Source of the DNA: Blautia sp.
Lineage (GTDB): Bacteria; Bacillota; Clostridia; Lachnospirales; Lachnospiraceae
Reading direction: 5' to 3'
Length of the DNA: 64,000 nucleotides
Assembly (NCBI GenBank): GCA_029257805.1
Contig: JARIAR010000057.1
Span: forward strand, 1 to 64,000
Shown: piece after piece, positions 18,932 through 27,627 of the stretch
Layout of the letters: each line of letters begins with the position of its first letter
Position numbering within the stretch: position 1 is the first letter of the stretch
The notes under the pieces: generated by a model
What the model saw: only the letters and a program-made list of their open reading frames with translations
Told to the model about the DNA's origin: nothing
The model's database searches: none
Made by a program: the position numbers and the translations under genes

Positions 18932-18979
18932 ACACTATATATTGTGTTAAAGTTTTTCGTTTAACCCAGTATATAGTGT
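18932..18979. promoter_or_regulatory. Two NrdR boxes upstream of nrdD
   Basis: acactatatattgtgt (18932-18947) and acccagtatatagtgt (18964-18979), start-to-start 32 bp; match the NrdR consensus. Confidence 0.8.
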
Positions 18980-18985
18980 TTTATG

Positions 18986-20221
18986 TTATATTACATATGC
19001 ATAAATATCCTTGGGAACACGGGCAGTTACTGCGATTCCGGTATCTGTATACTCTTCCGAGATCAGCTGTCCTCTCTCTCGGATCAGCTGAATTTTTCCT
19101 GCTTCCTGATACGGAAAAATCCGTTCTACATAAATCATTCCTTCTGAAAGCAACTGTTCCAGTAGTTCTTTTACTTCTTCAAGGCCTTCACCTGTCTTGG
19201 CTGAAATCTTTAACGTACTGTCCGCTTTTAAATCCCGAATCTGCTCGCTATGCATTTTATCCTGTTTATTAAACAACGTAATGATCGGTTTCCCAAGCGC
19301 ATCAAGCTCCCGAAGGGTTTCATATACAATGTGCATCTGCTTCTCAGCCTGGGGATTGGATGCATCCACCACATGAAGAATATAATCTGCATATTTTGCT
19401 TCTTCCAGTGTACTTTTAAATGCTTCTACAAGATGATGGGGCAGTTTCCGTATAAAACCGACCGTATCTGTAAGAAGAATCTGCTGACCGTCCGTCAGTT
19501 CCAGAAGTCTTGTTGTAGGATCAAGAGTTGCGAACAACTTATCTTCCGACAATACCTCTGCTCCTGTCAAAACATTTAAAAGTGTGGATTTCCCGGCATT
19601 TGTATACCCTACAATTGCAGCGGTTTTTAAATTTCCTTTTGCCCGGTTCCCGCGAATCAGGTCACGATGCTTCTCTACCTGCCTTAACTCTTCTTTTAAA
19701 GCAGATATTCTTGTTCGAATAAGACGACGGTCTGTTTCCAGTTTTTTCTCTCCCGGCCCTCTTGTTCCAATTCCTCCTCCCAATCTGGAAAGAGACTCTC
19801 TAAGTCCCACAAGTCTTGCACTGCGATACTTAAGCTGAGCCAGCTCTACCTGGATTTTTCCTTCTCTTGTAACTGCACGACTGGCAAATATATCCAGGAT
19901 CAAAAGAGTCCTGTCCATTACCTTGCACTCCAGTTCCCTTTCCAGATTATTAAGCTGTGCAGGAGAAAGCTCATCATCGCAGATCACTCCATTGGCATCC
20001 ATTGCAGCCACAAGAGCACGAACTTCTTCAATCTTACCTTTTCCAATATAAGTACCGGGATGTACAGATTCCCTGTTTTGAACGATCATTCCAACCGTAA
20101 CAGCTCCTGCTGTTTTAGCCAGTTCCGAAAGTTCTTCCAGAGATTCATATGTGTCTTCTCCATCATTCACCTGAATGCCTACCAGAACAACTCTTTCTTC
20201 TATTTCTTTAAAATATTCCAT
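18986..20221 (-). CDS. hflX: GTPase HflX
   Basis: GLRESLSRLGGGIGTRGPGEKKLETDRR, P-loop VGYTNAGKSTLLN, DTVGFIRKLPHHLVEAF. Confidence 0.95.
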   Translation of the reverse strand: MEYFKEIEERVVLVGIQVNDGEDTYESLEELSELAKTAGAVTVGMIVQNRESVHPGTYIGKGKIEEVRALVAAMDANGVICDDELSPAQLNNLERELECKVMDRTLLILDIFASRAVTREGKIQVELAQLKYRSARLVGLRESLSRLGGGIGTRGPGEKKLETDRRLIRTRISALKEELRQVEKHRDLIRGNRAKGNLKTAAIVGYTNAGKSTLLNVLTGAEVLSEDKLFATLDPTTRLLELTDGQQILLTDTVGFIRKLPHHLVEAFKSTLEEAKYADYILHVVDASNPQAEKQMHIVYETLRELDALGKPIITLFNKQDKMHSEQIRDLKADSTLKISAKTGEGLEEVKELLEQLLSEGMIYVERIFPYQEAGKIQLIRERGQLISEEYTDTGIAVTARVPKDIYAYVI

Positions 20222-20246
20222 AATTCCCTTTCCAGATTGCTCCCTG

Positions 20247-21317
20247 TTATGAATTTCCGGTACGTGTTTTTAAAAAGTCAAATTCTTTTAAAGCAGCTTT
20301 GTCATCCGGAAACATTTCCAGATATTCCTGCGCTTTCTGCTGTGCAGTTGCAAAATCCAGTTTTCTCTCATACACAACAATCTCGTTAAACAAAAGACTC
20401 TGCATTTCCTCTGTTGTGGCGCTTGGCATTCCACTTGCAATATTTTCCAGTGCAGAATCGTAATTTTTTTCTGCAATATCGCATAAAGCAAGACCATTGT
20501 ATCCTTTGGAAGTATCTTCTGCCTCACTAATATACTGCTGATACATGGCTCTTGAATTTGATATATCTTTCTGCGCCATATATACCATACCAAGAAGAAG
20601 CAATGCTTCCGTACTGTCTTTTCGCGTTGCCTCAATCAGCTCTTTTCCTGCATTATCATAATCTTCCATATAATAATATACACGCCCTCTGTCACAGTAA
20701 TCCTGGGCTGTTTTCGCTTTTGTCTGAAGCGCAGCTTCCAGATACCGGGTTCCGTCTGCTTCCATATCTTTTTCCAGATATGCCTGGTAAATCCGAATCG
20801 CCATATCATATGTGGATTCTTCCCCGTATGCCTGCTTAAAATTTTCTTCTGCTTCTTCATAAGAATCCATTGCCAACGCTACTTTTCCTGAAAGAAAATA
20901 CGTATCTCCATCCATGGAACATTCTTCGGACAATGTCTGGCAATCTGCCATTGCATTATCATACTGTCTGGATTTTAAATATGCAGTCGCTCTGTATGAA
21001 AGGATATCTTTTTCTAAAGCAGCTCCTACTTTTTCACAATTCAAAGCACTTGAAAAATTTTCAATCGCCTGTTCATAGTCTCCCATACGCAGACTGGCAA
21101 GACCGGCTCCTCTGTAAGACCGGGAAAGCTTTACTCCGTTTTCTACACATGTTTTGTATCCATCAAGAGCATACGCATAACTTCCCTGTTCCAGATCCTT
21201 TCCGGCCTGTTCATATACTTTTCCGTATTCACTTCCACATCCTGTCAGCAAAGAAATTCCTATACAGGCAGTCAGCATAACGGTTATCTTTTTTTTCAAT
21301 CTGTTTCTATTATTCAT
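20247..21317 (-). CDS. TPR-repeat lipoprotein
   Basis: Lipobox SLLTGCGSEYG; repeated TPR motifs (YEQAIENFSSAL, YEEAEENFKQAY, YDNAGKELIEA). Confidence 0.75.
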   Translation of the reverse strand: MNNRNRLKKKITVMLTACIGISLLTGCGSEYGKVYEQAGKDLEQGSYAYALDGYKTCVENGVKLSRSYRGAGLASLRMGDYEQAIENFSSALNCEKVGAALEKDILSYRATAYLKSRQYDNAMADCQTLSEECSMDGDTYFLSGKVALAMDSYEEAEENFKQAYGEESTYDMAIRIYQAYLEKDMEADGTRYLEAALQTKAKTAQDYCDRGRVYYYMEDYDNAGKELIEATRKDSTEALLLLGMVYMAQKDISNSRAMYQQYISEAEDTSKGYNGLALCDIAEKNYDSALENIASGMPSATTEEMQSLLFNEIVVYERKLDFATAQQKAQEYLEMFPDDKAALKEFDFLKTRTGNS

Positions 21318-21331
21318 TCTCTTCCTTTAAA

Positions 21332-22678
21332 TTATCCTACAACCAATCCTTCGGCTTCCATTACTCTTATTACATTGCTTACATGTTCCTGGCAAAGTTC
21401 GTCTGTTTTTGCCTCTACCATAACACGGATCAACGGCTCGGTTCCACTTTCACGAACAAGAATGCGTCCTTCATCTCCAAGTGCTTCTGCAGCTGCATTT
21501 ACCGCTTCCAAAACCTTCGGATTTTCTCTGGCTGTTTTTTTATCTTCTACTCGCACGTTTCTTAAAAGCTGTGGATATACTGTCATTTCTTTTGCAAGAT
21601 CACAAAGTGTCGCTTTTTTCTCCACACATGCTTCCATCAGCATAAGAGAAGTAAGAAGCCCATCACCAGTTGCAGCGTAGCGGCTGAAAATTACATGTCC
21701 GGACTGTTCTCCGCCAATACTGTAATTATTTTCCATCATATTTTCCGCTACGTATTTATCTCCTACTGCTGTCTGCTCATAGGAAATTCCTTCTCTCTCC
21801 AGTGCTTTATAAAGTCCCATATTGGACATAACTGTTGTTACAACCGTGTTTCCTTTTAGTTTTCCCTGCTCTTTCAGGTATTTTCCGCACACATACAAAA
21901 TCTTGTCTCCGTCGATCACATTTCCTCTGTGATCCACCGCAATACATCTGTCTGCATCTCCGTCATATGCAAAACCTATATCCAATCCATTTTCTACCAC
22001 ATAACGCTGCAAAACTTCAATATGGGTAGAACCGCATCCTTCATTTATATTGGTTCCATCCGGCTCATTATGAATTACATATGTTTTTGCCTGAAGTGCA
22101 TCAAACACACTTTTTGCAATTGCGGAAGAAGAACCATTGGAGCAGTCCAAACCAACCTTGATCTTCTTAAAATCACGGCTTGGGATTGAAATCAGATATC
22201 CAATATATCGATTACGTCCAGATGCAAAATCAATAGTACGGCCAATTTCTTCTTTTGTTGCCAATGGAAGTTCCTCAATTTCTCCATCCAGATATGCCTC
22301 AATTCTCGCCTCGATCTCCGGCTCGATTTTCTGCCCGTTTCCATTTAAAAGTTTGATTCCATTATCATAAAATGGATTATGACTTGCAGAAATCATAATA
22401 CCGCAGTCAAAATCTTCTGTGCGGACAGCATAAGATACGCTGGGAGTCGTCGTTACATGAAGAAGATATGCGTCTGCTCCTGATGCTGTTAATCCGGCAA
22501 CCAGTGCATATTCGAACATATAGCTGCTTCTTCTTGTATCTTTTCCAATCACAATTTTCGCCTTATGCTCTCTGCCGTAATACCATCCCACATAGCGACC
22601 AACTTTGAAAGCATGATCTACTGTCAGCTGTACATTTGCCTCACCACGAAAACCATCTGTTCCAAAATATTTTCCCAT
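21332..22678 (-). CDS. glmM: Phosphoglucosamine mutase
   Basis: MGKYFGTDGFRGEAN, GIMISASHNPFYDNGIK, YDGDADRCIAVD, RESGTEPLIRVMVEA. Confidence 0.96.
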   Translation of the reverse strand: MGKYFGTDGFRGEANVQLTVDHAFKVGRYVGWYYGREHKAKIVIGKDTRRSSYMFEYALVAGLTASGADAYLLHVTTTPSVSYAVRTEDFDCGIMISASHNPFYDNGIKLLNGNGQKIEPEIEARIEAYLDGEIEELPLATKEEIGRTIDFASGRNRYIGYLISIPSRDFKKIKVGLDCSNGSSSAIAKSVFDALQAKTYVIHNEPDGTNINEGCGSTHIEVLQRYVVENGLDIGFAYDGDADRCIAVDHRGNVIDGDKILYVCGKYLKEQGKLKGNTVVTTVMSNMGLYKALEREGISYEQTAVGDKYVAENMMENNYSIGGEQSGHVIFSRYAATGDGLLTSLMLMEACVEKKATLCDLAKEMTVYPQLLRNVRVEDKKTARENPKVLEAVNAAAEALGDEGRILVRESGTEPLIRVMVEAKTDELCQEHVSNVIRVMEAEGLVVG

Positions 22679-22690
22679 AGTCTGTCTCCT

Positions 22691-23608
22691 TTACTCATAT
22701 AAACCGTACGGATATACCCCTGCTTCTGTAAGAGCTCGAAATGCTGCCTGAACCGTTTCCTTATCTTCCTGATAAGTCACGCCAAACCATTCATCTTTTG
22801 TTTCCAGAACATCTACCTGCGCACTGCCTGCATGAATAAGACGATCTACAAGTTCTGGAAGAAGATATTCTTTCTTAATATCTCCCGGCTCTATTCCTTC
22901 CAGAAATTCTTTAAATCCTTTTTCTAAAGTTTCCATAAATGCAGGTGTCAGTCCCCACATATTCATAGATACCAGTGCATTTACATCAAGAACTGTCTGT
23001 GTACCGTCTTCCTCTCGTTCTTCTGCTCCTGTTTCTGTTTTATAAATATTATGTGTCTCTGCCACACCTACAAGCTGTCCATTTTCAATGTGACAAATCC
23101 CTCGTGTAACGCTTCCATTATCACTAAGAGTATTGCCAAGACGGAATCCTGCCATACATATATGAAGTTTTCCATCTTCCGGCTGTTCCTGCACCAGATA
23201 GTCATGTACTTTCACATATGCTTCTTTTCCATAATAATCATCTGCATTAATAACGGCAAATGGCTCATCCAGAACTTTTCTCGCCGCCAGTACTGCCTGC
23301 CCTGTTCCCCATGGCTTTGTACGTTCTCCCGGAACAGAAAAGTTTTCCGGTACATCCTGCAGATCCTGAAAAGCATATGCTACTTCTGTAATTTTTTCAA
23401 TTCTTTCTCCAATTACTTTACGGAATTCTTCTTCGATATCTTTGCGGATAATAAAAACTACTTTATTAAATCCAGCCTCTATTGCATCACGAATTGAATA
23501 GTCCATAATAATCTCTCCCTTTGGACCAACGGGAGCCAGCTGTTTAATCCCTTTTCCAAATCGAGTCCCCATTCCTGCAGCCATAATAACAAGTGCTGTT
23601 TTTTTCAT
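22691..23608 (-). CDS. Sugar nucleotidyltransferase family protein
   Basis: LVIMAAGMGTRFGKGIKQLAPVGPKGEIIMDYSIRDA, AVINADDYYGKEAY. Confidence 0.85.
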   Translation of the reverse strand: MKKTALVIMAAGMGTRFGKGIKQLAPVGPKGEIIMDYSIRDAIEAGFNKVVFIIRKDIEEEFRKVIGERIEKITEVAYAFQDLQDVPENFSVPGERTKPWGTGQAVLAARKVLDEPFAVINADDYYGKEAYVKVHDYLVQEQPEDGKLHICMAGFRLGNTLSDNGSVTRGICHIENGQLVGVAETHNIYKTETGAEEREEDGTQTVLDVNALVSMNMWGLTPAFMETLEKGFKEFLEGIEPGDIKKEYLLPELVDRLIHAGSAQVDVLETKDEWFGVTYQEDKETVQAAFRALTEAGVYPYGLYE

Positions 23609-23764
23609 AATATTTTTCCTTTCTGCTTCTTTTATAAAATTTTCACGTACGTATGTAGGAAGTATATCCTGTTTTTAATCCATTGATTTCTATGATACTA
23701 TATGTACTTCGAAACTTCAACTGCAAGTTCCCCACTCCAAACATAGCGAACCCGTCTGCTTATG

Positions 23765-25015
23765 TCATTTTTTTGTTGCTCCTTCTATAAATTCTGCCGG
23801 ATTTTCAAAGATTTTCTGAGCTGCAATCGCTGCTGCACCTACTAAAATAGGATTTTCCGGAATTTCATTTAATTCCACCTGAAGATTTTCCCAGATGATC
23901 GGACGCACTCTGTTTTGAATTTTCTTCTTAATCTTATTAAGCATATATTCACCGCCAATTTCTGCAAGCGCATCCCCGATAATAACAAGTTCCGGATTTA
24001 ACTGGTTAATAATATTTATAATTCCCACTGCCAGATATTCGCACATTTTATCAAATTCTTCTTTCACTACAATATCTTGCTTTTTAATCGCCTCTTTTAA
24101 AAGCTGCTGGCTGAGATTTCCTGTTCGTTCATACTCTTCCCGAACATATGAATTTTCTCCGTTTTTCAGCCGTTTTCGAATATTCTTCTTTAATACCAGC
24201 ATAGAACAATACATTTCCAGGCAACCATAATTTCCGCATTCACACCGTGGTCCGCAATGATCGATTGTCGTATGCCCAATCTCTCCGGCAATCCCTAATG
24301 CCCCTTTTAAAAGAACGCCATTGGAAATAATACCACATCCGATTCCCTGCCCTGCAACAATATATGCCATATCTTTTTTAGCCAATGTCTTCTCATAATT
24401 CCACAATTGCGCAAAAGCGCCTGCATTGGCATCATTTTCGATATAAATAGGAACATCAAATCCTTCCTGCAGCAAGGAACTAATAGGAATCCCATCCCAT
24501 CCCACTAAGTTCGTAATAAAAATAATCTCGTCCCCATCTATTTTATAAGGTCCTGGAACCGCAAATCCTACAGCAAGTGTGCGAAAATCCTTCTGCGCCG
24601 CCATCATATGATACGTTTCTTTTTTTATCCGCTGAATACTTTCATAAACCGAATCCGTTTCTTCTAATTTAAAATATTTCGTCTCGTGAATCTCTCCGGA
24701 AAGTCCTATTAAGCTTACACCAAAATATTCTCTGGTGACCATAACACCAGCCACCCCAAAATTCCCCCCATTCATTCTGATCCCTATGGAACGACGCCCT
24801 TTATTGCCACTTAAAATCCCGTCTTCCACTACAATCCCAAGATCCATCAGTTCCTTTACAATATTTGTGATCGTTGCTCTCTGAAGCCCTGAAAGCTTTG
24901 CAATGTCAGCTCGTGAAGCCAGCTTCTCCTGTCTTAAAAGCCGTAGCACAAGGGTACGGTTAATCTTTTGCTGTTTTTCCTGATTAATACTTTTTTCTTC
25001 CGTATTCATCTGCAA
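23765..25015 (-). CDS. ROK family transcriptional regulator (NagC/XylR-like)
   Basis: N-terminal wHTH LVLRLLRQEKLASRADIAKLSGLQRATITNIVKEL; ROK zinc motif GHTTIDHCGPRCECGNYGCLEMYCS. Confidence 0.9.
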   Translation of the reverse strand: MQMNTEEKSINQEKQQKINRTLVLRLLRQEKLASRADIAKLSGLQRATITNIVKELMDLGIVVEDGILSGNKGRRSIGIRMNGGNFGVAGVMVTREYFGVSLIGLSGEIHETKYFKLEETDSVYESIQRIKKETYHMMAAQKDFRTLAVGFAVPGPYKIDGDEIIFITNLVGWDGIPISSLLQEGFDVPIYIENDANAGAFAQLWNYEKTLAKKDMAYIVAGQGIGCGIISNGVLLKGALGIAGEIGHTTIDHCGPRCECGNYGCLEMYCSMLVLKKNIRKRLKNGENSYVREEYERTGNLSQQLLKEAIKKQDIVVKEEFDKMCEYLAVGIINIINQLNPELVIIGDALAEIGGEYMLNKIKKKIQNRVRPIIWENLQVELNEIPENPILVGAAAIAAQKIFENPAEFIEGATKK

Positions 25016-25034
25016 GAATTCTCCTTATTTGCAA

Positions 25035-25067
25035 ACAGGGTGCTGTACATTTTGTACAGCACCCTGT
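25035..25067 (-). terminator. Perfect 15-bp hairpin between GH63-like gene and ROK gene
   Basis: ACAGGGTGCTGTACA ttt TGTACAGCACCCTGT. Confidence 0.65.
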
Positions 25068-25077
25068 CATTATCTGT

Positions 25078-27381
25078 TTATTTCATTTCCAGTCCGGTCT
25101 GAGTAGATGGGTTTGTCTCTGCTAAAGCATCTTTATATAACATATAATAAGCTGCTGCAGACCAGGAGAAGTTCTTTGTATGAAGACCTTCACCAGTAAC
25201 CGGATTATAGTTTTCACGAATCGGACCATCTGTTAAAACGCCCTCAGCTCCATCAAAGAGTTTGTACGCCATTTCAGTGGCCTCTTCTTCATATCCGTAA
25301 TTTTGAAGAGCCTCTACACCATATAACGCCTGATCCAGCCAAACAGGTCCTCTCCAGTAACGGTATGGACTAAACTTGTCATTGTCAAAAGCAGCTGTCG
25401 GCATCGGAACTCTCAGATTGAATTTTCCCTCATCCATCATGTTATCCTTAACTTTTTCGGCTCTGTCAGCAGGTGCCAGCTTCGCCCAGAGAGGCATCCA
25501 TCCTTCTGTTCCTTTTCCACGATTTGTAAGAAGTTTCTTCTCTGATCCATCTTCATTAATCTGCAAATCGTAGTAGAATCCTGTTTCTTCATCCCACATA
25601 TTTGTGTTGATATATTCTGCAAGAGCAGCTGCTTCTTCTTCATATTTAGCAGCATCTTCTGTTTTTCCAAGCTCTTCCGCTATTGATTTCAGGAAACCTT
25701 TTTCCGCATAAAGCATTGCATTTAAATCTACGGATTCCTGATTGAGAGAATATCCGACTACTTCACCATCTGCATTCTTGTTTTCGTATACAAGAACCCC
25801 TATATCATCCGGTCCGTTTCCTTCCTGATCAAAACGGGTTGCATTATCCATTCCGCTCTCCCAAGCTGCTGCTTCAATAATGTTCTCTACATTTAACAAC
25901 GGCTTTCCGTTTTCATCTTCCAGGATGTTCCTATCTTCATCTTTCTGATAATGTGCCCTATGAACCATGCCGCCATATTCTGCAACACCATTCTGGTCTG
26001 TATCACGGTTAGTATACCACCAATTATGATATGCCGTCAACTTTGGATACATCTCTTCCAGGAAGGCCTTATCTCCGCTTTCCTGATATACTTTCCATAC
26101 ACCCCACGCAGAAAGCGGCGGTTTAGAATTTCGATAATTTTCTGAATTTTCTTTGTATGTGAAGCAGTCAAAAATAGCACCTGCATCCTGTGGACGTTCC
26201 GGATCATCTGCCTGTATCTGGTAGTCAAACATACAACGAATGCCATCTTCTGCAAGCTGTGTATCAAATCCTGCAATACCTGCTGCATTTTTCCATGTAT
26301 CCCATCCCCATACACCATTAAACCACATGTAGGACATAGATGGTGTCAGTCCGCTGTGTTTATATTTTCCGGCTGGACTTCTCCAGTTTGTAATCAATGT
26401 CTCCATTGCTTTTACAGTGGCATTTTTATATGGTTTTGCCACGTTATCTTCTTTATCAAATGTTTTATCAAGATATCCCTGCCATCTCTGGCGGTTTTCT
26501 TCAAATGGCTTTTCCGGATCCGCAAACAATCCTTTTACAAGTTCTGCTTCTTTTGCCTCTTCTTCGGCTGTAAAGGTAAAACTTTCTGCTGTATATGTAA
26601 CATACGGAGTATCTTTCTCAATAGTTACAGGCTCTGCAGCTTTTGCCACATAGCTCATTTTATCCTCTGCCACTTCTGTTTTCACCGGCTGGCTATGACG
26701 GATCGCATATCCGGTTTCTTCCGTTGTGGTCCATGCATCTTCGTATTCTTTGAACTTAACTTTTACGCCATCCTCTGTCCCTTCTAAGGTTGCATTTGTC
26801 GGATAAGCATCTCCCCCTATTTTGTTTTCTCCATAAACTTTTCCATCCCAGGAAACATCCAGAACAAGAGGTTCTTCTCCGTAATTTTCAATGGTTGTGC
26901 GCACATAGTTTGTTCTTCCGCTTACATAAATCAACTCCAACGTTACTTTATACTGATCACGTTCCTCATAATACTGCATCAGTTTTCCCGGATAATAAGC
27001 GGTATAGGTTCTTGCATTTGTCAGATCAATTTTTTCACCATCTGCTGTCTGAAGGTTTAAGCGACTGATACAATCAGATAAATTCATCCCTATGTCCTGT
27101 CCGATAATATGAGGTCCTGCAAATCCGCCATATGTATCAAGGGCATCTACGGCATGAAGATGATAACCATGCCATGCTCCCATATCTGAGAACACATTAA
27201 AGTTGTCCGTTTCATAATATCCGTATGGTGTTTCATTCATTCTTGCTGTAACATCCAGTACATTGGCAAAGTCTTCCTGAGTATAATGAGATTCTGCCTG
27301 TACATTTACACTCCCTACCATTCCCGCTGTCATGCAGGCAGCCATTACAAGGCTGATTTTCTTATGTATTCTCTTTTTCAT
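25078..27381 (-). CDS. Secreted GH63-like glycoside hydrolase ((alpha/alpha)6-barrel glucosidase)
   Basis: Signal peptide MKKRIHKKISLVMAACMTAGMVGSVNVQA; MWFNGVWGWDTWKNAAGIA, SGMDNATRF, SPYRYWRGPVWLDQALYGVEAL. Confidence 0.85.
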   Translation of the reverse strand: MKKRIHKKISLVMAACMTAGMVGSVNVQAESHYTQEDFANVLDVTARMNETPYGYYETDNFNVFSDMGAWHGYHLHAVDALDTYGGFAGPHIIGQDIGMNLSDCISRLNLQTADGEKIDLTNARTYTAYYPGKLMQYYEERDQYKVTLELIYVSGRTNYVRTTIENYGEEPLVLDVSWDGKVYGENKIGGDAYPTNATLEGTEDGVKVKFKEYEDAWTTTEETGYAIRHSQPVKTEVAEDKMSYVAKAAEPVTIEKDTPYVTYTAESFTFTAEEEAKEAELVKGLFADPEKPFEENRQRWQGYLDKTFDKEDNVAKPYKNATVKAMETLITNWRSPAGKYKHSGLTPSMSYMWFNGVWGWDTWKNAAGIAGFDTQLAEDGIRCMFDYQIQADDPERPQDAGAIFDCFTYKENSENYRNSKPPLSAWGVWKVYQESGDKAFLEEMYPKLTAYHNWWYTNRDTDQNGVAEYGGMVHRAHYQKDEDRNILEDENGKPLLNVENIIEAAAWESGMDNATRFDQEGNGPDDIGVLVYENKNADGEVVGYSLNQESVDLNAMLYAEKGFLKSIAEELGKTEDAAKYEEEAAALAEYINTNMWDEETGFYYDLQINEDGSEKKLLTNRGKGTEGWMPLWAKLAPADRAEKVKDNMMDEGKFNLRVPMPTAAFDNDKFSPYRYWRGPVWLDQALYGVEALQNYGYEEEATEMAYKLFDGAEGVLTDGPIRENYNPVTGEGLHTKNFSWSAAAYYMLYKDALAETNPSTQTGLEMK

Positions 27382-27447
27382 ATTAGGCTCCTTTTTCCCT
27401 TGTTCACAACAATTATTTTTGTTATATATTTTGTTAATGGCCAGATA

Positions 27448-27488
27448 TTAGTTCATCTACTTTATTTGTCAATTAGATTAACTAATCT
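27448..27488. promoter_or_regulatory. Operator-like inverted repeat downstream of the GH63 gene promoter
   Basis: TTAGTTcATCTA-N14-TAGATtAACTAA; the right half is itself a perfect palindrome AGATTAACTAATCT. Confidence 0.55.
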
Positions 27489-27589
27489 ATGATGAGTATA
27501 TAGTTTAATACAGTTTTTGTCAACAACGTTTGTTTTTTTCGTTACTTTACTCATATTTTTACGTGTTTTTTTATGTATTTTGCACAAAA

Positions 27590-27614
27590 AAGGACTCTTT
27601 TATCAAGAGTCCTT
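27590..27614 (-). terminator. Intrinsic terminator after transglutaminase gene
   Basis: AAGGACTCTT-loop-AGAGTCCTT flanked by A and T tracts. Confidence 0.75.
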
Positions 27615-27627
27615 AAAAATCTTTTTT

